A stretch of 64,000 bases of DNA from Allolucifera butyrica (GCF_900476375.1 NZ_UPPP01000134.1:91142-155141), one strand, 5' to 3'. Shown: positions 16,813 through 25,536, numbered from the stretch's first letter. Notes: generated by a model not told the origin, from the sequence alone. Numbers and translations: made by a program.

Positions 16813-17823
16813 TCACAGCCGGATCTCATGCTCCGCCAGAGCTTTGTGGTCAATGGCATGGGGAGGCCATTCCAGCCAGTTATTTTTAATAAACCGGTAC
16901 ATACCGTCTTCCAAATACTGACTGACTTCCAGGCCAAGACGGGTATATAGCGTGACAAGGTCGGCCCGCATGCTGAACGCCAGGGCCAGGCCGTAATTTC
17001 CCAGGCCGTAGGCTATCAGCAGCAGGAGATGATGCAGCATCAGCCGGTCGGAATAAGGGGGAATGGTATTATCGGTGACCGCAGCCTCCTGGCGTAACGG
17101 AGCGGGCAGGTCTTCCGACGTGAGCAGTTTGGCAAAAAGCTGAATATGCTTATGCGCGATTTCCGTACCCCGGACGGCTAAGGACCGCACGCCGTCGGTT
17201 GCTGCAGTCTGGCTGAAACCCATGAGTAAGGCTTTGCCCACACTGTTGGTCTGAAAATTTAAAAACAAAGTGTCGATTTCTGTGGCCAGCAGGGGGCGCT
17301 GTTTACCGAACAGACTGCCCAGGAAATCCATGCTTTGGACGGTCTCGCCGATCCGGGCGGTTGGCAAATGGGGTGTACAGACTGTAAGCCCTTTGGCTAA
17401 CTGGACGGCTGTTATTTTTTCATCCAAAAGAGCGGACGCTTTGATGCAGTCATGATAAAAATTGCGCACGTTGGAACGGCTGGCGGCGGCAAAGGCTGAA
17501 CTATATCCAGATAAGCCGATCCGGGTCATATTTTTGATATAGGCGAGATAAAAGGAATCCAGATAAAGGCGCGGTGCGCGGGTATTGACGTCCTGGTGCA
17601 CGGAATACCCCGTGGGAAGAGGAATCTTGTCGGCGGTAAGCAGCTTGCCGACGGCGGTGACAAGATTTTCGCCGAGCTGGTAAGCGGCTTCGACGACGGA
17701 GCGTATTTCAACGTCATCAATATGTAGTAAGAAATGGTGCATCATGCATACCGCTATATTAGTGTTGAGATAGTTGTTCCAAAGACTGCCTGATTCTGCG
17801 GCTGTCAATTCGGTCTGTTCCAT
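16813..17823 (-). CDS. DUF3231-family protein
   Basis: Cytoplasmic helical protein of the DUF3231 family, made of two repeats of about 165 residues. Each begins with a helix-rich segment (LNTNIAVCMMHHFLLHIDD in the first and PYSDRLMLHHLLLLIAYGLG in the second). Conserved His residues resemble a ferritin-like metal site, which is inference. The start at 17823 is set by AGGAGG seven bases upstream. The longer frame from 17946 only adds translation of the terminator repeat. It has 336 residues. The family is common in spore-forming Firmicutes and its function is not established. Confidence 0.85.
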   Translation of the reverse strand: MEQTELTAAESGSLWNNYLNTNIAVCMMHHFLLHIDDVEIRSVVEAAYQLGENLVTAVGKLLTADKIPLPTGYSVHQDVNTRAPRLYLDSFYLAYIKNMTRIGLSGYSSAFAAASRSNVRNFYHDCIKASALLDEKITAVQLAKGLTVCTPHLPTARIGETVQSMDFLGSLFGKQRPLLATEIDTLFLNFQTNSVGKALLMGFSQTAATDGVRSLAVRGTEIAHKHIQLFAKLLTSEDLPAPLRQEAAVTDNTIPPYSDRLMLHHLLLLIAYGLGNYGLALAFSMRADLVTLYTRLGLEVSQYLEDGMYRFIKNNWLEWPPHAIDHKALAEHEIRL

Positions 17824-17886
17824 TGCCAATCCTCCTGTACCGGTTTGTTCCTGAGCCTGCCCGGTTCTATGGGCGAAAAACCGCTT

Positions 17887-17929
17887 TGAGCTCTGTGCCA
17901 TGAGCCGAAAAACCGCATTGGCGGTTTTT
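17887..17929. terminator. Composite terminator repeat (boxed form)
   Basis: An upstream box, GAGCTCTGTGCCATGAGCCG, is followed by AAAAACCGC-ATTG-GCGGTTTTT (17908-17929). It lies upstream of the minus-strand DUF3231 start. In the plus direction it is followed by TTTTTCTTATTG. Confidence 0.7.
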
Positions 17930-18122
17930 CTTATTGTATCCCCCAAGCAGGAAAACTATTATAGCGCAGCGATGATTGGCTCAAACTAATTGGGACAGAA
18001 TGGAATTTGTCTGGTAGGATAGGAATTTTCTTCCTTATGGCGAATGAATTCAAAGTTATCTGTTGTCCCGGCTAAGATTGATTTGTCCGGCAGATATTTT
18101 ACCGAAATGGGGAGAGTGCTTT

Positions 18123-19388
18123 ATGAACAAGGATGTCTTTGCTGTGAAAGGAAATATTGTTTTTACTCCCGGTCCGGAAGGGTTTACTCTGCATCAGGAA
18201 AGCTACCTGATTGTGGAGAGGGGTGTTGTGCGGGAGATTTGCCGGTCTTTGCCGGCGGAATATGCGGCCTGCAGGGTTGAAGATTATGGGGACCGGCTGA
18301 TCATCCCCGGTTTTGTCGATTTGCACACGCATGCTTCCCAGTTTAATCAGCGCGGGCTGGGGTTGGACCTGCAGCTGTTGGAGTGGCTGAATGAATACAC
18401 TTTTAAAGAAGAAGCCCGTTTTGCCGCTAGGGATTATGCGGCGGCGGCTTATCAGGCTTTTGCGGCGGAAATTGTCAGGCAGGGCACTACCCGGGTAGTA
18501 GTTTTTGCCACAATCCATAAAGAGAGCAGTGAATTGTTATTTAATATTCTGGCCCGGAAGGGAATCGGCGCTTATGTAGGTAAAGTCAATATGGACCGGA
18601 ACTGCCCCGATGATTTGAGGGAAGAGACGGAACAGTCGCTGCGGGACACGGAGGAAATCATCCGGCGCTGGCAGGACCATCCCCTGGTAAAACCGGTTAT
18701 TACGCCGCGGTTTGCCCCGACGAGCACGGAAAAACTTTTGCGCGGACTGGGCGCGCTGGCAGTCAGATATAATTTACCGGTGCAGTCGCATTTGTCGGAA
18801 AATCAGGCTGAGGTCAGATGGGTGGCTGAATTATTTCCGGCCCAGGCAGAGTATCATAAGGTCTATGATTCGTTTCAGTTGTTCGGGCAGACGCCTACCG
18901 TAATGGCTCATTGCATCTATTTAACGGCAGAGGCGGTTCAACATATGAAAATGGCTCAGGTCATGGCTGTGCACTGTCCCGATTCCAATTTAAACCTGGC
19001 CAGCGGCATCATGCCTGTCCGTAAGATGCTGGCGGCGGGAGTTCCGGTGGGACTCGGCACCGATATCGGCGCAGGGCAGTCTTTATTTATGCCGGCAACC
19101 ATAGTAAGCGCGATTCAGCTATCTAAGTTATATTATGTCATGCAGCCGGAATGCAAACCGCTGACGCTTAGTGAGGCGTTCTATATGGCAACCAAAGGAG
19201 GCGGCCGCTTTTTTGGCGCCGTGGGTAGTTTTGAACCCGGTTATTCGTTCGATGCCTTGATCGTTGACGACCGGGCGGAGCATGCCCGGGGCCGCTCCCT
19301 GTTAGAAAGACTGCAGCAGTTTATTTATACGGGCAATGCCGCCGATATTGCGGAACGGTATATTGCCGGGCGGAAGATTACGGTTTGA
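18123..19388 (+). CDS. guaD: Guanine deaminase
   Basis: Zinc amidohydrolase that converts guanine to xanthine and ammonia in purine salvage. Metal ligands are H68 and H70 in VDLHTHASQ. Later come QSHLSENQAE and MAHCIYL, each contributing a His, and the Asp in GLGTDIGAGQS. VHCPDSNLNLASG is the usual guanine deaminase segment. ATG 18123 follows GGGGAGAG; an in-frame start at 18063 has no ribosome site. At 421 residues it is typical. It appears monocistronic. Confidence 0.93.
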   Translation: MNKDVFAVKGNIVFTPGPEGFTLHQESYLIVERGVVREICRSLPAEYAACRVEDYGDRLIIPGFVDLHTHASQFNQRGLGLDLQLLEWLNEYTFKEEARFAARDYAAAAYQAFAAEIVRQGTTRVVVFATIHKESSELLFNILARKGIGAYVGKVNMDRNCPDDLREETEQSLRDTEEIIRRWQDHPLVKPVITPRFAPTSTEKLLRGLGALAVRYNLPVQSHLSENQAEVRWVAELFPAQAEYHKVYDSFQLFGQTPTVMAHCIYLTAEAVQHMKMAQVMAVHCPDSNLNLASGIMPVRKMLAAGVPVGLGTDIGAGQSLFMPATIVSAIQLSKLYYVMQPECKPLTLSEAFYMATKGGGRFFGAVGSFEPGYSFDALIVDDRAEHARGRSLLERLQQFIYTGNAADIAERYIAGRKITV

Positions 19389-19454
19389 CGATTCCAGATA
19401 TAAAAAATGATTCCGTTGGCATAAGCCGGCGGAATCAAGGAATGATACTGTGAA

Positions 19455-20363
19455 TTATAAAATGTATTTGTCAATTTCATCAATTAACAGAGCAATTTCC
19501 GGTTTTGTTACTTGCACGGCGGCACCGAGGCCTTCGCCTTTGCGGCGCATTTCTTCGTTGATTAAGGAAGAGAAGATAAAAACCGGCAGAACCTGGAGTT
19601 TTTCATGTTCTTTGATCCGTTTTAATAAATGATGGCCGTCCATTTGGGGCATCTCAATATCTGTAATGACAAGGTTCACATATTGTTCAACCGGGCCGGG
19701 CTGCCGGGCATAGTTTTCCAGTGCATCCCAAGCCGTTTTGCCATTTTCATGCACTGTAAGATTCGTATAGCCGGAATTACGCAGCGTATGGGACAGCAAA
19801 TCCCGCAGCATCTTTGAATCCTCGGCGACAACAATATTCTTTGTTGCGCGCTTTTGGGCTGCCGTTTCACTGGATTTTTGCGTGAAGTTCAGTTTTTGGG
19901 AAATTTCCGGGTTGATTTCTGCGAGCAGCTGTTCAAAGTCCAGCAGCACAATCAATTTATCATCCATTTTAATCAGACCGGTGGCAATTTCCGTAGCGGC
20001 CGCCGACGGCACGGATTCCATGCGCTCCCAGGAAATACGGTGGATGCGTAAAACCGTGTTAACCAGGAAACTAATATATGTTTGATTAAACTCACAAACA
20101 ATGATGTATTTTTCCTTTTCATCAAAAGCAGCAGCCGACAGGCGGCTGCCTAAATTGACCAGCGGGATAACCCGGCCGCGCAGTTCAATGACTCCTTCCA
20201 CATGCGCCGGCAACCCAGGCAGTTTGGTAATGGGGATTGGCTTGATAATTTCTCTTACTTTAGCCACATTAATGCCATAATGAACTGCGCCTACGATGAA
20301 TTCAACAATTTCAAATTCATTGGTGCCTGTTTCCAGCAAAATTCCGTCTTTTTCTTTCGCCAT
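19455..20363 (-). CDS. cheV: Chemotaxis coupling protein CheV
   Basis: CheW-like coupling domain (residues 15-155) fused to a receiver domain (about 175-300). The CheW part shows YGINVAKVREIIKPIPITKLPG and GVIELRGRVIPLVNL. The receiver has EDSKMLRDLL at its acidic pocket, TDIEMPQMDG with the phospho-acceptor Asp, and TKPEI with the conserved Lys. At 302 residues it is normal for CheV. It links receptors to CheA and is phosphorylated during adaptation. No other chemotaxis genes are nearby. ATG 20363 follows GAGGACGG. Confidence 0.95.
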   Translation of the reverse strand: MAKEKDGILLETGTNEFEIVEFIVGAVHYGINVAKVREIIKPIPITKLPGLPAHVEGVIELRGRVIPLVNLGSRLSAAAFDEKEKYIIVCEFNQTYISFLVNTVLRIHRISWERMESVPSAAATEIATGLIKMDDKLIVLLDFEQLLAEINPEISQKLNFTQKSSETAAQKRATKNIVVAEDSKMLRDLLSHTLRNSGYTNLTVHENGKTAWDALENYARQPGPVEQYVNLVITDIEMPQMDGHHLLKRIKEHEKLQVLPVFIFSSLINEEMRRKGEGLGAAVQVTKPEIALLIDEIDKYIL

Positions 20364-20392
20364 GATTTACACCGTCCTCTATTTAGTGTTAG

Positions 20393-20476
20393 TAACCGGG
20401 GACCGGTTTTCTAGCAACCTACTTTCCAAAGCTTAAAGACACCGGGTTTCCTACCAAAGACCATCCCGGCGGTCTT
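20393..20476. promoter_or_regulatory. Structured leader upstream of cheV
   Basis: Two hairpins lie in the 310-base gap between cheV and gpmA. One is AACCGG-GGA-CCGGTT (about 20395-20409) and the other AAGACC-ATCCCGGC-GGTCTT (about 20457-20476). On the cheV strand both would lie in the 5' leader. I could not match them to a known riboswitch. The rest of the gap is A/T-rich and must hold the gpmA promoter. Confidence 0.4.
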
Positions 20477-20673
20477 ATAAAGGGACTTGTCACTTATATT
20501 CTGATATTGTTACCGTTTTCCTGCATAATGCGACAAATAAATTCATTCTTTTCATGGGATCAGAAAGTATTTGGGAAAATTATAATTTGTAAATAATGAC
20601 AGGTATATAAATTTATTTGTCGAAATGATTTGATATTCAGACCGCTAAGGGGTGAGGAGATGGGAGGGACGAC

Positions 20674-21393
20674 ATGAAAAAGGACAATTGTTATAAAGCG
20701 GTTTTTATCCGGCACGGACAGAGTGAGTGGAATAAAACCAACCAATTTACCGGCTGGACGGACGTTGATCTTACCGAGGAGGGCCGGGCGGAAGCAAAGA
20801 AGGCAGGCGCTGCTCTGAAACAGGCCGGTTATCATTGTGATCTCGCCTTTACTTCTTATTTACAGCGAGCGATAAAAACGCTGCACCTTGTGCTGGGGGA
20901 GATGGATCAGCTTTGGATTCCGGAGCATAAATCGTGGAAGCTCAATGAGCGCCATTACGGTGCTTTGCAAGGGCTGAATAAAACGGATACCGCCCGAAAA
21001 TACGGAGAAGAACAGGTAAAGGTATGGCGCCGGAGTTATGATGTAGCGCCGCCGCCGCTGGCAACCGATGATCCCCGTTTTCCCGGACGGGACTTGCGTT
21101 ATGCCCAGGTTCCGCCCAGCGTCCTGCCGGCGGCCGAATCATTAAGAGATACTGAAATGCGGGTCCTGCCTTATTGGCAAGAACAGGTCGCGCCGTGGAT
21201 CCGGCAAGGTAAGCAGGTGCTTATTGTTGCCCATGGTAACAGTCTGCGGGCTTTGGCTAAGCATATCAAACAGATCAGCAAAGAAGACATTGTAGATTTT
21301 GAAATACCGACGGGAGTTCCTCTGATCTTTGAATTTACTGCCGACTTGACGGTAATCCGTGATTATTATTTATATCAAGAAAAAACAACCTGA
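20674..21393 (+). CDS. gpmA: 2,3-bisphosphoglycerate-dependent phosphoglycerate mutase
   Basis: Glycolytic enzyme interconverting 3- and 2-phosphoglycerate. The catalytic phosphohistidine is H14 in IRHGQSEWN. NQFTGWTDVDLTEEG and LNERHYGALQGLNK are family hallmarks, and AHGNSLRALAKH carries the second active-site His. At 239 residues it fits the dPGM type. ATG 20674 follows GGGAGGGACG. It ends within a bidirectional terminator shared with the convergent EamA gene. Confidence 0.97.
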   Translation: MKKDNCYKAVFIRHGQSEWNKTNQFTGWTDVDLTEEGRAEAKKAGAALKQAGYHCDLAFTSYLQRAIKTLHLVLGEMDQLWIPEHKSWKLNERHYGALQGLNKTDTARKYGEEQVKVWRRSYDVAPPPLATDDPRFPGRDLRYAQVPPSVLPAAESLRDTEMRVLPYWQEQVAPWIRQGKQVLIVAHGNSLRALAKHIKQISKEDIVDFEIPTGVPLIFEFTADLTVIRDYYLYQEKTT

Positions 21394-21420
21394 CTAATAG
21401 TCAGGTTGTTGCTGTTTTTT
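21382..21420. terminator. Bidirectional terminator between gpmA and the EamA gene
   Basis: AACCTGACTA-A-TAGTCAGGTT with an A-run before and GTTGCTGTTTTTT after. The stems overlap the ends of both convergent genes. Confidence 0.88.
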
Positions 21421-22303
21421 GTCTGAGTGACCGGAGGCCGTTTAACTGGGAAAGAAGCATTCCCGCAAATATGAATGCGCAGCCCAGCAATTCTTTGGCG
21501 CCTAACCGCTCATCCAGCAGCATAAATCCGCCAAGGGCCGCGAAAACGGTCTCCATGCTGAGTAAAATGGCCGCATGCGAGGGAGCGGAATTTTTTTGGC
21601 CGATAATCTGCAGGGTATAAGCAATGCCCACCGAAAAGACACCGCCGTAAAAAATCGGCAGTCCGGCTTGCCAAAGACTGCCGGGCGTTATTGTTTCAAA
21701 CCATAAAGCCGTTGCCAGACTAAGGAACGAACAGGTAATAAATTGAAAAAAAGCCAGCTTTAAAGCATCCATGCGGCGGGCAAACCGGTCAATGAGCAGG
21801 ATATGTGCCGTCCAGAACAAGGCGCCGGCCAGCTCCAGAAAATCGCCGTAAGCAATGGAAAACTGTTCTTTTACGCTTAAAAAATATAAGCCGAGCAGAG
21901 CCAGGGCGCAGCCGCTCCAGGTTGAGACCGAAATACGCTGGTTCAACAGGAAGATACCGGCAATAGGGACGAGTACAATATACAGGCTGGTAATAAAGGC
22001 GGCCTTGCCGGCAGTTGTGTAAATCAGGCCGATTTGCTGCAGCGAAGCGGCGATAAACAAGACGGTACCCGCCAGTACGCCGGCTTGGGCCCCGTTCCAA
22101 AAGCTGCGTCCGGTATCCTTGTTTTCAGAAAGCTGCCGGTTGCTGTAAAGGAGAAGCGGAATTAGCGAAAAACCGCCTAAGGCGAACCGGACCCCGTTGA
22201 AAGTGAAGGGACCGACATGCTCCATGCCGACCCGTTGAGCCACAAACGCCAATCCCCAGATTGCGGCCGCCAGCAGCAGGAGAAGGTTGGACCGATACTG
22301 CAT
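21401..22303 (-). CDS. EamA/DMT-family transporter
   Basis: Inner-membrane permease with about ten hydrophobic segments arranged as two EamA repeats, 300 residues. AAIWGLAFVAQRVGMEHVGP opens the first repeat and SMETVFAALGGFMLLDERLG closes the second; both are typical of the family. The start at 22303 follows AAAGGAGT, while the longer frame from 22357 has no ribosome site. Members export metabolites or amino acids; the substrate cannot be read from sequence. Confidence 0.9.
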   Translation of the reverse strand: MQYRSNLLLLLAAAIWGLAFVAQRVGMEHVGPFTFNGVRFALGGFSLIPLLLYSNRQLSENKDTGRSFWNGAQAGVLAGTVLFIAASLQQIGLIYTTAGKAAFITSLYIVLVPIAGIFLLNQRISVSTWSGCALALLGLYFLSVKEQFSIAYGDFLELAGALFWTAHILLIDRFARRMDALKLAFFQFITCSFLSLATALWFETITPGSLWQAGLPIFYGGVFSVGIAYTLQIIGQKNSAPSHAAILLSMETVFAALGGFMLLDERLGAKELLGCAFIFAGMLLSQLNGLRSLRQKTATT

Positions 22304-22446
22304 AAGCAAGACTCCTTTGACACGAAAATAAAAGATAATGTTTACATTATATAACAATAAGAGGAGAATTCAAGGGGCGTGTGGAATTTTCGATATCACC
22401 CGGCGAAAAAAATTGCCGGGTTAGCGAAGAAACAAGGAGACTAAAA

Positions 22447-22950
22447 ATGAAAAGAACATTGTTGATGCTGGTTGCGGGAATAGTCGTGTTTTTATATACG
22501 GATTACGCAATGGCGGCCGCTAATCCGGACCAATGGCAGGGATGGAAGACGGCGTATACCGGTAACTGCCGGAAAGTGGCGGACAATCTGACGGCCAGTA
22601 AGGAAGTGTTTGAGAAGCTGGACACAGGGGAGCTGGACCGGGTCACAGCGGGAAAACGTATGCAGGAACTGGACCGGGACCTGGAAGAGTTACAAAATGC
22701 GCTTTACCGTTTACCGGCGGTCGATTCTCTGTCCGTTGCGGTTCAGGATGAAGTGCGCCTGGCGGTAACGGAGAGCGTTCAGGTCATTAATTATCGCCGG
22801 ATTGCGAATCATGAAAGCCAGCAAATGATTACCGGGGATAAGGATTCGCAGCATTATAATGCCGCCCGTCTGGCCCTGCAGGAGTCCAATACACGCATTG
22901 ATCTGGCAAATACGGCATTGGAGAATGGGCAAAACTATTTGACAAAGTAG
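22447..22950 (+). CDS. Small exported protein, unknown
   Basis: No family recognised. ATG 22447 follows AAGGAG. The product begins with a signal peptide (MKRTLLMLVAGIVVFLY, then DYAMAAA, cut near residue 25). The mature part is about 140 residues, helical and heptad-like, with many Asp, Gln and Asn residues and one Cys. That pattern suggests a periplasmic or surface helical protein. The 3D-domain gene starts 77 bases downstream on the same strand. Confidence 0.78.
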   Translation: MKRTLLMLVAGIVVFLYTDYAMAAANPDQWQGWKTAYTGNCRKVADNLTASKEVFEKLDTGELDRVTAGKRMQELDRDLEELQNALYRLPAVDSLSVAVQDEVRLAVTESVQVINYRRIANHESQQMITGDKDSQHYNAARLALQESNTRIDLANTALENGQNYLTK

Positions 22951-23026
22951 ATGCAGAATTTGGTAAGCATGACACGGATAGTTTGGCAAAGACTATAAGT
23001 GACATCTGACCAAGGGAGGCGTCGAA

Positions 23027-23686
23027 ATGAAACATATGTGCCGCCATAAAGGAATTAAAAGAAAATATAAACATCTTGCCGCCGCTCTTGCCGGTGCCGC
23101 TATTTTATCGGCGGCTCTGGTACCGGGAATCTCCGGTTCGCCTTATATCAATGTCAACGGTAATGGCAACGGCAACGGCGACGCCGCAAATACCACGGCC
23201 CAGGCGCCGGCCGGACAAACACCGGCCACGAGTCCGCTGATACAGCCGAATCCGGATCTCGTTAGCGAAAAATCACCTCAGCCGCCGGCGGCCGGTACCG
23301 CTTCAGCTGGGCCGCGCCGGCAGGAACCGTCTCAGCGGCAGGAACCGGCTCACAGGCCGGAGGATGTTAAAAAAGTGCTGAATATTACGGCAACTGCCTA
23401 TGCCCCGGGCAGGCATGACAACGATCAGTGGGGCAATAAAACGTATATGGGTACTAGGGTCCGTCCCGGCGTGATTGCCGTTGACCCGCGGGTAATTCCC
23501 CTGGGTTCCCGTGTCTTCATCCGCTATCCTGACGGGCATGGCGCGTATGCCGTAGCCGAAGATGTCGGCGGAGCAATCAAGGGAAACCGGATTGATGTTG
23601 CCAAATCGACAGTCCGAGAGGCGGATCACTTTGGCATTAAACCGGTCAAAGTGTATGTTTTGCGACATGGCAGAGAAGAATGGTAG
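23027..23686 (+). CDS. 3D-domain exported protein
   Basis: Signal-anchored protein with a C-terminal 3D domain of the kind found in YabE/YocH and MltA-like cell-wall enzymes. Residues 1-40 hold a basic start and hydrophobic signal (AAALAGAAILSAALVPG). Residues 45-115 are a low-complexity Asn/Gly, Pro and Gln linker. Residues 120-215 form the domain, with TATAYAPG, VIAVDPRVIPLGSRVFI and the Asp-bearing AEDVGGAIKGNRIDV. This fold is a double-psi barrel with likely lytic transglycosylase activity on peptidoglycan. ATG 23027 follows AGGGAGG. Confidence 0.88.
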   Translation: MKHMCRHKGIKRKYKHLAAALAGAAILSAALVPGISGSPYINVNGNGNGNGDAANTTAQAPAGQTPATSPLIQPNPDLVSEKSPQPPAAGTASAGPRRQEPSQRQEPAHRPEDVKKVLNITATAYAPGRHDNDQWGNKTYMGTRVRPGVIAVDPRVIPLGSRVFIRYPDGHGAYAVAEDVGGAIKGNRIDVAKSTVREADHFGIKPVKVYVLRHGREEW

Positions 23687-23707
23687 CAGATGCAGGACCA
23701 ATTACCG

Positions 23708-23729
23708 AAAAACCGCGTTAGCGGTTTTT
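23708..23729. terminator. AAAAACCGC hairpin after the 3D-domain gene
   Basis: AAAAACCGC-GTTA-GCGGTTTTT followed by TCTCAC, 22 bases past the stop codon. Confidence 0.78.
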
Positions 23730-23749
23730 CTCACAGGGAGAGGTGCTTC

Positions 23750-25129
23750 ATGACTGGGGTTTGTCCGGAACCGACCGGGATTTTTGCCGATACCAGGCTT
23801 AACGGGATTGTTGAGAATCCGTTTGAGGGAATTCTGGCGATTGATGAAACGGGAACGGTCATTTTTTTGAACCGTTTTTTTGCCGAGGTGCTGCAATCCC
23901 GTCAGGAAAATCTGGTGGGGAAAAAAGTATGGGATATAATTCCCGGCTGCCGGTTATTGGATACAGTGAGCCAGGGATATTCGATCTGGGGCGAGACCCT
24001 GCGGCTAAACGGCAAGGAATTTTTAGTGGCCCGGTTTCCGTTAAAAACAGGCAATACAATTGTCGGGGCTATGGTTAAGACCTTGTTTCCCGATCAAACG
24101 ATTGCCAAGGAAATTGTACATAAGTTATCCCACACGGCGAAAACAGTTCAATCCCCGCAGAAGTTATGTACCTGCCGGGATATTATCGGGGAAACGCCAC
24201 CGATGCTATATGTGAAAAAACTGGCCCGCCGGGCGTCCCGCACGAGTTCGACCCTCCTGATTACCGGCGAAAGCGGTACCGGTAAAGAGATCATTGCGCA
24301 AGCCATTCATACCCGTTCCGTCCGGCGGGAGGCACCGTTTATCAGTGTCAATTGTGGCGCAATTCCGGAAAATCTGTTGGAATCGGAGTTGTTCGGCTAT
24401 GTGGACGGTGCTTTTACAGGTGCTAAAAAGGGCGGGAAACCCGGTAAATTTGAACTGGCTAACGGCGGTACCGTTTTACTGGACGAAATTGGCGATATGC
24501 CGTTATACATGCAGGTTAAACTTTTGCGGGTATTGCAGGAACGGGAAGTTTGGCGAATTGGGGCCACGGCTCCGAACAAACTGGATGTCCGGGTTATGGC
24601 AGCGACCAACACGGATCTGAAGCAATTGGTAAAAGAGAAGAAGTTCCGGGAAGACTTGTATTACCGTTTGAATGTATTGGAAATTAAATTGCCGCCCTTA
24701 CGGGAAAGACTGGAAGATTTACCTTTTTTGGTTCAGACCCTGATTAGCCGGATTAATGAGAAAATCGGTTCCGACGCCCGGGGTGTTACGGAAGAATCTA
24801 TGGCGCTGCTTACGGGTTATAACTGGCCGGGGAATGTCAGGGAATTGGAGAACATATTGGAGCAGGCCGTCAACTGGAGCGAGGATGCTATAATTGACGT
24901 AAGTAAAATTCCCGGCGGCCCGTGGCGCCAGGATACGGATATTCCTTTAGAGGCGAACGAACCGGAGGCAGGCGGGCGATTCCGTCAAAAAGTCGAGGAA
25001 ACGGAAAAAGAGTTAATCCTCCGGGCGCTTCAACAAACCAACGGGAATAAGGCAGGGGCGGCGCGCTTGCTGAACATGCAACGGTCCGTTCTGTATAAAA
25101 AACTAAAGCGCATGAATGTAGTGATATAA
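23750..25129 (+). CDS. Sigma-54-dependent transcriptional activator (PAS-AAA-Fis)
   Basis: Enhancer-binding protein that activates sigma-54 promoters. Domains: an N-terminal PAS sensor (residues 20-125); an AAA+ domain (about 140-380) with Walker A GESGTGKE, the sigma-54 loop GAFTGAKK and Walker B TVLLDEIGDMP; and a C-terminal Fis-type helix-turn-helix (NKAGAARLLNMQRSVLYKKL). ATG 23750 follows GGGAGAGG. At 459 residues it is typical. It reads toward a CoA-transferase operon that carries a matching -24/-12 promoter and candidate upstream sites. That operon is therefore the probable target. The PAS ligand is unknown. Confidence 0.93.
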   Translation: MTGVCPEPTGIFADTRLNGIVENPFEGILAIDETGTVIFLNRFFAEVLQSRQENLVGKKVWDIIPGCRLLDTVSQGYSIWGETLRLNGKEFLVARFPLKTGNTIVGAMVKTLFPDQTIAKEIVHKLSHTAKTVQSPQKLCTCRDIIGETPPMLYVKKLARRASRTSSTLLITGESGTGKEIIAQAIHTRSVRREAPFISVNCGAIPENLLESELFGYVDGAFTGAKKGGKPGKFELANGGTVLLDEIGDMPLYMQVKLLRVLQEREVWRIGATAPNKLDVRVMAATNTDLKQLVKEKKFREDLYYRLNVLEIKLPPLRERLEDLPFLVQTLISRINEKIGSDARGVTEESMALLTGYNWPGNVRELENILEQAVNWSEDAIIDVSKIPGGPWRQDTDIPLEANEPEAGGRFRQKVEETEKELILRALQQTNGNKAGAARLLNMQRSVLYKKLKRMNVVI

Positions 25130-25169
25130 GTGTAGCGATTGCCTACAGGTGTAGCTAAAATGGACACTT
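25128..25169. promoter_or_regulatory. Candidate upstream activating sites
   Basis: TGTAG-CGATTGC-CTACA (25131-25147) is a palindrome. It lies within a larger AAGTGT...ACACTT symmetry (25128 to about 25169), which includes a second GTGTAGC. It is about 290 bases before the sigma-54 promoter, a normal distance for an enhancer. Binding by the adjacent activator is inferred. Confidence 0.5.
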
Positions 25170-25172
25170 ATT

Positions 25173-25201
25173 GTCTCCGGTATTAAACCGGAGACTTTTT
25201 T
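25173..25201 (+). terminator. Terminator after the sigma-54 activator
   Basis: GTCTCCGGT-ATTAA-ACCGGAGAC followed by TTTTTT. Confidence 0.88.
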
Positions 25202-25232
25202 ATGGGATCGGAAAGTATAATTTTTCGTAAAA

Positions 25233-25270
25233 TACTTTCCTTCCACTTAAAGACCCATTAGGTCTTTCTT
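25233..25270. repeat. 38-bp dispersed repeat, copy A
   Basis: Begins TACTTTCCTTCCACTTAAAG and contains the hairpin AAAGACC-CATTA-GGTCTTT. It recurs at 38663-38700 with two mismatches. Confidence 0.7.
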
Positions 25271-25278
25271 GTGACAAA

Positions 25279-25327
25279 ATAGCCGGTAACGGCAGAAGAA
25301 TCGCTTTATCAACGCTCCGCCGTTACC
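25279..25327. repeat. 35-bp dispersed repeat, copy B, within an inverted repeat
   Basis: 25279-25313 matches 14810-14844 with two mismatches. GGTAACGGC (25285-25293) pairs with GCCGTTACC (25319-25327), so this copy forms a complete stem-loop. Confidence 0.65.
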
Positions 25328-25410
25328 ACTTAACCTCCGCTTATGACAAGATGATCCCTCTGCCGGGAATGGCGTCCAAAATGATTTCCAGACGGATTTT
25401 CCCGCGCCCT

Positions 25411-25451
25411 GAGCCCTGCGTCCCGAGCCGAAAGACCGCGCAACGGTCTTT
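25411..25451. terminator. Composite terminator repeat (boxed form)
   Basis: The box GAGCCCTGCGTCCCGAGCCG is followed by AAAGACCG-CGCAA-CGGTCTTT (25431-25451). It lies immediately upstream of the sigma-54 promoter, so it may insulate that promoter from read-through. Confidence 0.7.
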
Positions 25452-25455
25452 CTTA

Positions 25456-25473
25456 TTGGCATACTTATTGCTT
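25456..25473 (+). promoter_or_regulatory. Sigma-54 (-24/-12) promoter
   Basis: TTGGCATACTTATTGCTT matches TGGCAY-N5-TTGCW, with GG (25458-25459) and GC (25470-25471) exactly ten bases apart. It lies 64 bases before the CoA-transferase start and downstream of the sigma-54 activator gene. Confidence 0.82.
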
Positions 25474-25536
25474 GTTTATAAAAGTGCATACACCAGCATT
25501 GGTTAGGGAATGTAAAACTACAAGGAGGGAAAGGCA

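Noticed and set aside
17824..17946. N-terminal extension of the DUF3231 protein and similar KTANAVFR-like peptides elsewhere
   Set aside because: The peptide is the translation of the AAAAACCGC terminator repeat, which yields the same residues in several unrelated frames; the downstream start has a strong ribosome site.
20364..20520. Cyclic di-GMP riboswitch before cheV
   Set aside because: Some GGTAGG/GGTTAC-like pieces occur on the minus strand, but the conserved core and its spacing are not there.
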